DNA from: DATDRQ01 sp035291645
GTDB lineage: Bacteria > Chloroflexota > Anaerolineae > Anaerolineales > UBA4823
Assembly (NCBI GenBank): GCA_035291645.1
Contig: DATDRQ010000002.1
Location: forward strand, 1-6,622
Reading direction: 5' to 3'
DNA length: 6,622 bases
The position numbers were made by a program, and so were the translations under genes. Shown here piece by piece: positions 1 through 5,104 of this stretch (position 1 is its first letter; each line of letters opens with the position of its first letter). The notes below the pieces were generated by a model. That model was not told the origin of the DNA and did no database searches. It saw only the letters and a program-made list of their open reading frames with translations.

Positions 1-55
1 TAGCTTGGATTCGGCCTCTCACGGCCACTCAACTGTTCGGGCTTTCTTGGATGAT

Positions 56-118
56 GGACACGGCGGTCGTACTGCGAAACGGTCTACTGGACCTAATGAC
101 AAGCGGCCTGCCGTGTCC
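56..118. repeat. Inverted repeat with long loop
   Basis: GGACACGGC (56-64) is the exact reverse complement of GCCGTGTCC (110-118). A G-T pair and a G-C pair (65-109, 66-108) extend it to 11 bp. Inside the 41-base loop a second small hairpin is possible (GGTC 81-84 with GACC 90-93, five-base loop). No T-run follows on either strand, so it is not a standard terminator. It may be a structured RNA element, the trace of a mobile element or chance. Confidence 0.4.
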
Positions 119-222
119 TCTCTATTATCATACTAATGACATGCCTATTTAATCCTAATTGTCAAGGAAACATGAGAACGCCATAAGGGGCACAGGGGAT
201 TTAATTTCTAACCACCCCCTCC

Positions 223-251
223 TTGCAGGATGAGAACATTTGTGCTATATT
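223..251 (+). promoter_or_regulatory. Possible sigma-70-type promoter pointing right
   Basis: TTGCAG (223-228) and TATATT (246-251) are separated by 17 bases, and TG at 243-244 gives an extended -10. A transcript would start near 258 and run through the heptamer repeats into the GatZ-like gene in antisense. The surrounding DNA is AT-rich, where such matches arise easily, and no plus-strand gene follows, so this is only a candidate. Confidence 0.22.
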
Positions 252-310
252 ATTGCTTGGATCGGCCAAATTATTCTCGACTAAATTAACTCGCATGCAA
301 TAATTTTATT

Positions 311-359
311 GATCAAGAATCACCAATCACCAATCAAAAATTCTTTTGTCTCATATCTC
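311..359. repeat. Degenerate heptamer repeat tract downstream of the operon
   Basis: Successive 7-base blocks on the plus strand are GATCAAG (311), AATCACC (318), AATCACC (325), AATCAAA (332), AATTCTT (339), TTGTCTC (346) and ATATCTC (353). Two blocks are identical, their flanks match at several positions, and the last two share a TCTC-type ending. This resembles the short tandemly repeated heptamers known from cyanobacteria and some environmental bacteria. It lies directly after the operon's last stop codon and overlaps it at the right end. Confidence 0.7.
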
Positions 360-1700
360 ATAATTCGTGTAATTCGTGGATCCCTCCGGCTCCCCGCAGG
401 CATAGGCGTACCCTGCCAGCACCGCCTCGATCTTATCGGCGATCATGGCCTGCGGCGCGGCGTCCAGCTCGCCGCTGAGGACGCGCAGGGCCTGCCCGGG
501 CAGGTACTGGCTGACCAGTCCGATCGGGATCTCTACCCCCGCCAGGTTGCGCATCAGTCTCCCCAGCGCAGCCTGCACCCCCGGGTCGGGCCAGTAGTAG
601 CGCGCCCGGTCGCTCAGGCCGTACAGGCGCGCCAGGCGCCGCTGCTCTTCATCCCCGCGGGTGTACTTCTCCCAGTAGGCCGGGTTGCGCAGCATGGCTT
701 CTTCCAGCGCCTGGCGCAGCCCGCAGCGCTCGCCGGCCCTTTGTCCAACCAGCAGCTCGGCCTCGATGTTCTCCAGGGCAAAGACCGCCTCGCGGAAGGC
801 AAAGGTCAGCGCCGGCCCCACCTTCAAGATGGCGAAGTGATCCGCCACCATCCAGCGCAGGGCCTCGGGCGCCTGGTAGTCGGTCGAGTGCGCCTCGAAG
901 ACCAGCCGCTCCTGCCCTGCGATCCAGCTGGCCAGCCCGGCAGCCTGCCCCCGCTCGTAAGCGAACACTCCCTGCTCGCCGTACTCCACCCCGGCCTCGA
1001 CCACCACAGCCACGACCCGCTCCCAGGCCTTCTGCAGTCCCAGGTGTTCGAAAGCCCGCCGGGTGAGCTCGACCGTCTCCGCCAGGTCCGCCGTAGCAGT
1101 GACGGAAACCCCTGCGTGCCCGGCCTGGATGCCGCCGGGCGGCGGCACCTCGCTGCCGATCACGTAGCGGAGGCTTTCCCCGCCGTCGCCCAGCTGGCCC
1201 GCGGCCGCTTCCGCCGCCTGGGCCAGCTCGGCCGTGCGCCGGGCGATCAACCCGGGGTCGAGCGGCCGGTCCGGCGGGTCGTCCCCCAGCCGCATGCTGG
1301 CGTCCAGGTGCAGCTTGGTGTAGCCCGCCAGGACGCACTCGCGCACCAGCTGACAGGCCTTATCCATGGCTGCCGCAGCCGCTTCCCCCTGCCAGGGTCC
1401 CGGCCCCAGGTGATCCCCGCCGACCAGCAGCCGACCCAGTTCCAGGCCTTCCCTAGCGGCGATCTCCCGCAGGAAAGCTATGAACCCCACCGGGGTCAGC
1501 CCCGTGTAGCCGCCGAACTGGTTGACCTGGTTGCAGGTCGACTCGATCAGCAGCGGTAAGCCGGCCCGGTGGGTATGCACCATGGCAGCCGCCAGCACCT
1601 GTCGGTGCGCCGAACAGATCGATGTCAGACCTCGCGCCAGGCCTCGCTGCTGGGCCTGGACGATATCGTCGAGGAACGTGCACCCCGGGCTGCTTGCCAT
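351..1700 (-). CDS. GatZ/KbaZ-like protein: tagatose-bisphosphate aldolase non-catalytic subunit, or tagatose(-6-P) 4-epimerase
   Basis: The TIM-barrel GatZ/KbaZ/AgaZ family was first described as the non-catalytic partner of the class II aldolases GatY/KbaY; members elsewhere, including in agrobacteria and thermophiles, have been reported as C4-epimerases of tagatose 6-phosphate or of free tagatose/fructose. The protein has 449 residues against about 420 for E. coli GatZ. Family landmarks: SICSAHRQV (27-35), IESTCNQVNQFGGYTGLTP (52-70), GGDHLGP (94-100), KLHLDAS (129-135), IGSEVPPPGG (181-190), VFEAHSTDYQ (267-276), ILKVGPALTFAFREA (291-305), YYWPDP (368-373), IPIGLVSQYLP (391-401) and YAYACG (431-436), near where the family usually ends. 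The remaining 13 residues, ending STNYTNYEI, are mostly written by a tandem repeat and are unlikely to be functional. The start ATG at 1700 is 12 bases after the kinase stop with only a weak GGGG at 1708-1711. No GatY/KbaY gene is present here. Confidence 0.9.
   Translation of the reverse strand: MASSPGCTFLDDIVQAQQRGLARGLTSICSAHRQVLAAAMVHTHRAGLPLLIESTCNQVNQFGGYTGLTPVGFIAFLREIAAREGLELGRLLVGGDHLGPGPWQGEAAAAAMDKACQLVRECVLAGYTKLHLDASMRLGDDPPDRPLDPGLIARRTAELAQAAEAAAGQLGDGGESLRYVIGSEVPPPGGIQAGHAGVSVTATADLAETVELTRRAFEHLGLQKAWERVVAVVVEAGVEYGEQGVFAYERGQAAGLASWIAGQERLVFEAHSTDYQAPEALRWMVADHFAILKVGPALTFAFREAVFALENIEAELLVGQRAGERCGLRQALEEAMLRNPAYWEKYTRGDEEQRRLARLYGLSDRARYYWPDPGVQAALGRLMRNLAGVEIPIGLVSQYLPGQALRVLSGELDAAPQAMIADKIEAVLAGYAYACGEPEGSTNYTNYEI
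362..379. repeat. 9-bp tandem repeat, two units, inside the end of the GatZ-like gene
   Basis: AATTCGTGT at 362-370 is followed by AATTCGTGG at 371-379. Read on the minus strand it encodes Thr-Asn-Tyr twice in frame (ACG AAT TAC, ACG AAT TAT), the repeat at residues 442-447 of the GatZ-like protein. The base composition drops sharply here compared with the GC-rich body of the gene. A 7-bp duplication TCTCATA, TCTCATA (349-355 and 356-362) abuts it and contains the stop codon. Confidence 0.9.
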
Positions 1701-1712
1701 AGACTGACCCCG

Positions 1713-2657
1713 CTAAATCCCCGCCCGCTCCAGGGCTCTCATGGCTTCTTCCAGGGTCGGCTGAGCAGACGTCCCCCCGCTGCCCCGGGTTGAGAGCGAG
1801 CCGCAGGCCACCGCCAATCGCAGGCAGTCCGACAGCCCCCAGCCATTCAGGTAGCCGTACAGGAAGCCGGCGTCGAACGAATCGCCCGCCCCGACCGTGT
1901 CGGCCACCTGCACCGGCAGGGCCGGGGCGCGGGCAGCCTTTTCTCCGGCGCGCGCCTGGCCCCCGGCCGCGCCCAGCTTGGCGGCCACCAGCGGCACCTC
2001 GTCCGACAGGCGGTCGAGGGCTTCCTCCAGGGAGGCAGACCCGGTGATGCGCAGGGCTTCGTTCTCGTTCGGGAAGAAGATAGTCGTTTCCGGGAGCGCT
2101 TCCGCCGCCCTGGCCCACTCGCCATCCGGGTCCCAGTTGGTGTCCAGGGAGCTCGAAAGGCCCAGGGCGCGCGCCCGCCGGAACAGGCCGGGCAGGCCGG
2201 GCTGCAGGGCAGTCTGCATGAAGTAGCTGCCGACGTGCAGGTGGCGCGCCATCGCCAGCAATTCGTCGCCCACCTGGTCTGCGCGCAGGGCGCCCATCGC
2301 CCCGATGTGGGTCAGGATGGCCCGGTCCGCGCCGCGGTTCAGGATCACGGTCAGCCCGGTCTGCTGCCCGGGATCGACGATCACGTGCTCGACGTCCACG
2401 CCCCGCTCCATCAGGGCCTCCAGCATGAAGCGCCCGAACAGGTCCGCCCCGGTCACCCCGATCAGGGCCACTTTCAAACCCAGCCGGGCCGCCCCGCAGG
2501 CGAAGATCGCCGACGACGAGCCGATCGTCAGGTCTGCCTGCTCGGCCAGGACTTCCTGCTGCCCGAAGCGCGGCTCGAGGTCGGGACCCGCCAGGATCAG
2601 GTCCGGGTTGATCTCGCCGGCGACCAGCACGTCATAGGGGCGTGGCAATTTACGCAA
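1713..2657 (-). CDS. PfkB-family sugar kinase, possibly tagatose or tagatose-6-phosphate kinase
   Basis: This is an ATP-dependent carbohydrate kinase of the ribokinase/PfkB family, about 314 residues. Visible: the N-terminal strand with sugar-contacting VAGEINPDLIL (12-22), the glycine-rich SSSAIFACGAARLGLKVA and IGVTGADLFG (48-75), SLDTNWDP (170-177), the PNENEAL segment (196-202), and the family signature DTVGAGDSFDAGF (253-265), in which D259 is the expected catalytic base and GAG forms the anion hole. The start is not ATG: TTG at 2657 gives this length, and TTG at 2648 would remove three residues. It sits 39 bp after the aldolase gene and 12 bp before the GatZ-like gene. In a LacD setting the counterpart is LacC, a PfkB kinase that makes tagatose 1,6-bisphosphate; phosphorylation of free tagatose or fructose at O6 is equally possible. 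KDG kinase or another ketose kinase cannot be excluded from sequence. Confidence 0.88.
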   Translation of the reverse strand: MRKLPRPYDVLVAGEINPDLILAGPDLEPRFGQQEVLAEQADLTIGSSSAIFACGAARLGLKVALIGVTGADLFGRFMLEALMERGVDVEHVIVDPGQQTGLTVILNRGADRAILTHIGAMGALRADQVGDELLAMARHLHVGSYFMQTALQPGLPGLFRRARALGLSSSLDTNWDPDGEWARAAEALPETTIFFPNENEALRITGSASLEEALDRLSDEVPLVAAKLGAAGGQARAGEKAARAPALPVQVADTVGAGDSFDAGFLYGYLNGWGLSDCLRLAVACGSLSTRGSGGTSAQPTLEEAMRALERAGI

Positions 2658-2658
2658 G

Positions 2659-2665
2659 TCCTCCC
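2659..2665 (-). promoter_or_regulatory. Ribosome binding site before the PfkB kinase (decides a TTG start)
   Basis: GGGAGGA on the minus strand lies in the 39-bp gap after the aldolase stop. There is no in-frame ATG near it. The TTG at 2657 follows the site by only 1-2 bases, which is tight; a second in-frame TTG at 2648 lies about 11 bases after the GGAGG core. The real start is probably one of these two. Confidence 0.6.
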
Positions 2666-2696
2666 AGGTTTCCTCTCGACGTGCTTCGCCTCGCCA

Positions 2697-3695
2697 TCAC
2701 TCCCCGTACTCCAGGTACCAGCCTTCCCGGACCGAACCGGCCAGGTCCGGGTAGAAGTCCCGCCACGGGCGGGCATGGCGCTCTGCGATCTCGTCCAGTG
2801 CGGCCAGCCGCCTGGCCCCCACCGCGCCCATCCATTGGTCGCGCTCCGGCGCGGGCAGAGAGATGCCCTCCTGCCAGACAGCCCGCCCGGCGATGAACCC
2901 GGAAGCGCCCGATCGGCAGGCGGTTTCCACCTGGCGGGTGAAGGTTGCATACTCAACCCCGGCGCTCAGCACCGCCCACGGGCAGGGAGAGGCCTGCGAA
3001 ATCGCCCGGCAGGCGCGCGCCCAGTTCGCCTCGTCCGGGTCATAGCGGGCGTCGACCGGGAACTCCAGCTTGAGCACGTCCGGCCCCAACGCCCCCAGGC
3101 GCCGGTCGATGGCCGCGATCAGCCCGGGCCGACCGGCGGCGAACTCAGGCGAATCTTTCCCATGAGCGGGATCCAGGCTGTACGATACCGGCTCCAGGAA
3201 GCAGGCCAGGTCGGCCCGCCGGCAGTCCTGGATCACCTCCGCTACCAGCGCCTCCTGCCGCTCGGCGACCTCCCCGGCTTCGGGGTGGTAGTAGACCAGG
3301 AACTTGATTGCGTCCGCCCCCATGCGCTTGGCCTTGTCCACGCTCCAGCCCGGCAGCAGGCCGGAGAGCCGGGTGGTGGCCTCCCCGCCGTAGCCGGTCT
3401 CCTCCAGAGCCACCAGCAGCCCGGTCTGTCCCGGCAGTGCCCCGCTGGCGATCGCCTGGGCCGCCCCATAGACCGGGTCGAGCAGCACGGCGCTGGTGTA
3501 GGGGGCCAGCGCGCTCACCACCGCCGACTTGGCTGCCACCACCTCGGCGTAGGTCACCCGCTCAGGCGTCTGAGGGTTCATCAACTTGACGAATGACTGG
3601 CGGTGGTCGAAGGCCAGGATCGTGAAGACCCCGCCCGGCCTGGAGGTGGCCTCCAGCCCGCGCATCTTTCCTACGGTGAGGCCGCTCTCAGGCAT
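2697..3695 (-). CDS. lacD: Class I tagatose-1,6-bisphosphate aldolase, LacD family
   Basis: LacD cleaves D-tagatose 1,6-bisphosphate to glyceraldehyde 3-phosphate and dihydroxyacetone phosphate through a lysine Schiff base. The protein has 332 residues (LacD about 326) and matches it along its length: VGKMRGLE then FTILAFDHRQS (25-34), LLDPVYG (71-77), EETGYG (98-103), GADAIKFLVYY (126-136), CFLEPVSY (165-172), DVLKLEFPVD (206-215), LSAGVEYATF (243-252), SGFIAGRAVW (265-274) and RPW at 309-311. K209 in DVLKLEF corresponds to the Schiff-base lysine of LacD as I recall it, with K131 and E168 as the other expected active-site residues. The ATG at 3695 has GGAG 7 bases upstream and lies within the end of the GH4 gene, so the two are probably translationally coupled. 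LacD-like proteins also include aldolases for other ketose phosphates (YihT acts on sulfofructose-1-phosphate), so the exact substrate is not certain. Confidence 0.9.
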   Translation of the reverse strand: MPESGLTVGKMRGLEATSRPGGVFTILAFDHRQSFVKLMNPQTPERVTYAEVVAAKSAVVSALAPYTSAVLLDPVYGAAQAIASGALPGQTGLLVALEETGYGGEATTRLSGLLPGWSVDKAKRMGADAIKFLVYYHPEAGEVAERQEALVAEVIQDCRRADLACFLEPVSYSLDPAHGKDSPEFAAGRPGLIAAIDRRLGALGPDVLKLEFPVDARYDPDEANWARACRAISQASPCPWAVLSAGVEYATFTRQVETACRSGASGFIAGRAVWQEGISLPAPERDQWMGAVGARRLAALDEIAERHARPWRDFYPDLAGSVREGWYLEYGE

Positions 3696-4998
3696 GCAGG
3701 TACTCCGGCAGGTAAGGCTGCTCCGCGGCGACCATCTCGTCGAACATCTGGCGGATCTCGGCCAGGGAGCAGACTGCGGCGGTCAGCGGGTCGACCATCA
3801 GGGCGTGCACTGCCGCTTCCCGGTCCCGCTCCAGCACAGAAGTCGCCGCCAGGTCGTGGAAGGCCATGTGCTGCTGGTTCAGCAGGGCCAGATGGGTCGG
3901 CAGGGACCCAAAGTGAACCGGTTGGACTCCCTTCTTATCCACCAGGCAGGCCACCTCCACCACCCCATCCTGGGGCAGGTTGTCGATCAGGCCGGTGTTC
4001 AAGACATTGCCGAAGATGACCTGGGGTCGCCCGGTGAGCATGGCTTCGATGATGTACGAGGCGAACTCCGGCCCGCGGGCCGGCGTGTATGGACGTTTGC
4101 CAGCCAGGATGTCGCGGATCTCCTGGTCACCCTGCGCCCGCCAGGCAGGCCAGTTATTGGCGTAGAAGCCGCTCTCGCCGCGATAACCGGTCCGGTCGTA
4201 TTTCCGGACCAGGTCGGGGCGCTTGCGGAAGTAGCCCGTGTATTCGGAGGCGTGCCCGCTGCCTTCGGTGGAGAAGGCGCCCAGGTGCAGCATCATCTCG
4301 AAGCGCACCGGGTCCTGCTCGTAAATCTCGGGGAGCAGCGCCCGCTGGCTCAGGCGCGGGTACATATCCTCGCCCTGGTGCTCGATCTTGACGAACCAGG
4401 CCAGGTGGTTGATGCCCGCCGCCCGCCAGTCCAGTTCGTCCAGGGGCACCTGCAGGTAGTCCGCCAGCTGCTCGGCAGTGTGCTGGATAGAATGGCACAA
4501 CCCGACGATCGGCAGCCTGGAGGCGCGCAGCCCGGTCAGCACCGTCAGGGACATCGGGTTGGTGTAATTCATCACCAGGCTGCGCGGCGCCAGGCGCTCC
4601 ACGTCCTTGAGGATCTCGATCCAAGCCGGGAGTGTGCGCAGGGCCTTGAACAACCCTCCGGGTCCGATGGTGTCACCGATGCACTGGTCGACCCCGTACT
4701 TCAGGGGGATTTCGTAATCGTGGCGCACGTTCGGCAGGCCGGCGACCTCGATGGTGTTGATCACGTAGTCGCAGCCCGGCAGGACCTTCGTCCGGTCCTG
4801 GCTGGCCTCCACCCGCCAATCCTTCCCGGCCAGGCGGACCAGATGTTCGGCCATCTGGTGGATCAACTCTAAACGAACGGGGTCGATATCGACCAGGGCG
4901 ATGGTTACCTGATCGAGCGCGGGTGTGCACAGGAAATCCGACATCAGCTCGGTGGCGAATTCCGTACTGCCGGCGCCGATGATGGCGATTTTGGGCAT
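3688..4998 (-). CDS. GH4 family NAD/metal-dependent alpha-glycosidase, alpha-galactosidase-like
   Basis: This is a cytoplasmic glycoside hydrolase of family 4, 436 residues, normal for the family. GH4 enzymes use bound NAD+ and a divalent metal: the substrate is oxidised at C3, the aglycone is eliminated, and the sugar is released after re-reduction. Visible landmarks are the dinucleotide-binding start KIAIIGAGST (residues 3-12) with acidic VDID at 36-39, VINTIEV at 79-85, GDTIGPGG at 108-115, NYTNPMS at 144-150, the metal-binding Cys in CHSI (168-171), the metal-binding His in GINHLAWF (H198), and EGSGHASEYTGYF at 245-257. From what I recall of the family, CHSV-like motifs mark the alpha-galactosidase (MelA-like) group, whereas phospho-glycosidases have CNVP or CDMP and alpha-glucuronidases CHGF. 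An alpha-galacturonidase (LplD-like) remains possible. There is no signal peptide, so the substrate must be imported intact, which fits the adjacent ABC permeases. The 3' end overlaps the aldolase gene by 8 bases. Confidence 0.92.
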   Translation of the reverse strand: MPKIAIIGAGSTEFATELMSDFLCTPALDQVTIALVDIDPVRLELIHQMAEHLVRLAGKDWRVEASQDRTKVLPGCDYVINTIEVAGLPNVRHDYEIPLKYGVDQCIGDTIGPGGLFKALRTLPAWIEILKDVERLAPRSLVMNYTNPMSLTVLTGLRASRLPIVGLCHSIQHTAEQLADYLQVPLDELDWRAAGINHLAWFVKIEHQGEDMYPRLSQRALLPEIYEQDPVRFEMMLHLGAFSTEGSGHASEYTGYFRKRPDLVRKYDRTGYRGESGFYANNWPAWRAQGDQEIRDILAGKRPYTPARGPEFASYIIEAMLTGRPQVIFGNVLNTGLIDNLPQDGVVEVACLVDKKGVQPVHFGSLPTHLALLNQQHMAFHDLAATSVLERDREAAVHALMVDPLTAAVCSLAEIRQMFDEMVAAEQPYLPEYLHA

Positions 4999-5004
4999 GC
5001 AAGA

Positions 5005-5010
5005 CTCCTT
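5005..5010 (-). promoter_or_regulatory. Ribosome binding site of the GH4 gene
   Basis: AAGGAG on the minus strand, 6 bases before the ATG at 4998. It is the strongest Shine-Dalgarno sequence in the window and fixes the GH4 start. The only gene in the operon with a long upstream gap thus has an independent, strong translation start, in contrast to the coupled starts of its neighbours. Confidence 0.85.
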
Positions 5011-5048
5011 CTAGATAGTTTAGCCCGGCGCTACTTGATCGCTAATGC

Positions 5049-5104
5049 ACGACCGCTTCTTCGCGACCGCTTCTTCGCGACCGCTTCTTCGCGACCGCTA
5101 CTTC
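5049..5104. repeat. 14-bp tandem repeat, four units, starting on the permease stop codon
   Basis: Read on the minus strand the unit is GAAGAAGCGGTCGC. Units lie at 5091-5104, 5077-5090, 5063-5076 and 5049-5062. The middle two are identical; the first has GTAG where the others have GAAG, and this TAG is the stop codon of the second permease gene; the last ends in T instead of GC, and a much decayed further copy may lie at about 5037-5050. The palindrome TCGCGA recurs every 14 bp (5061, 5075, 5089). Any hairpin is weak (3-bp stem), so it is not a convincing terminator. It fills about half of the gap between transporter and catabolic genes. Confidence 0.95.

Larger units (their letters stand above)
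1..310. other. Non-coding region downstream of the operon
   Basis: No gene is recognisable. Two plus-strand frames are open from the left edge for about 45-50 codons and end near 139 and 152, but neither translation looks like a known protein and there is no codon bias like that of the operon genes; at most one could be the tail of a gene from outside. From about 120 onward the DNA becomes AT-rich. It holds the inverted repeat at 56-118, the promoter-like sequence at 223-251, and small AT-rich palindromes (CAATAA/TTATTG at 298-311, TTGATCAA at 309-316) just before the heptamer tract. I found no tRNA and no GC-rich terminator followed by a T-run for the operon. Confidence 0.6.

Noticed and set aside
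93..141. 9-base direct repeat CTAATGACA (93-101 and 133-141) as a possible operator pair
   Set aside because: A match this short is not rare in about 300 bases, the copies are not palindromic and no promoter or gene start lies nearby.
128..165. Minus-strand promoter with TTGACA (160-165) reading to the left
   Set aside because: No -10 at 16-18 bases; the nearest TATGAT lies 27 bases away, and no open frame follows toward the left edge.
172..237. 8-base direct repeat ATGAGAAC (172-179 and 230-237)
   Set aside because: About one such match is expected by chance in a region of this size; its position in the spacer of the promoter-like sequence is not enough.
309..1559. Plus-strand open frame of 416 codons
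   Set aside because: Antisense shadow of the GatZ-like gene. The translation is rich in Arg, Pro, Gln and His with no family motifs, as expected opposite a GC-rich gene with biased third positions.
649..2118. Long minus-strand frames in other phases inside the GatZ-like and kinase genes
   Set aside because: Gly/Arg/Ala-rich out-of-phase shadows without motifs; the chosen phases match conserved families throughout.
2235..3596. Plus-strand open frame of 453 codons
   Set aside because: Runs antisense across the kinase and LacD genes and their junction; no recognisable domain and low-complexity composition.
3586..4872. Plus-strand open frame of 428 codons
   Set aside because: Antisense shadow of the GH4 gene, which carries all expected motifs on the other strand.
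5020..5035. TAGC/GCTA hairpin in the gap as a terminator between permease and GH4 genes
   Set aside because: Only a 4-bp stem with no T-run after it on either strand.
5049..5104. CRISPR array
   Set aside because: The units are directly adjacent with no spacers and only 14 bp long.
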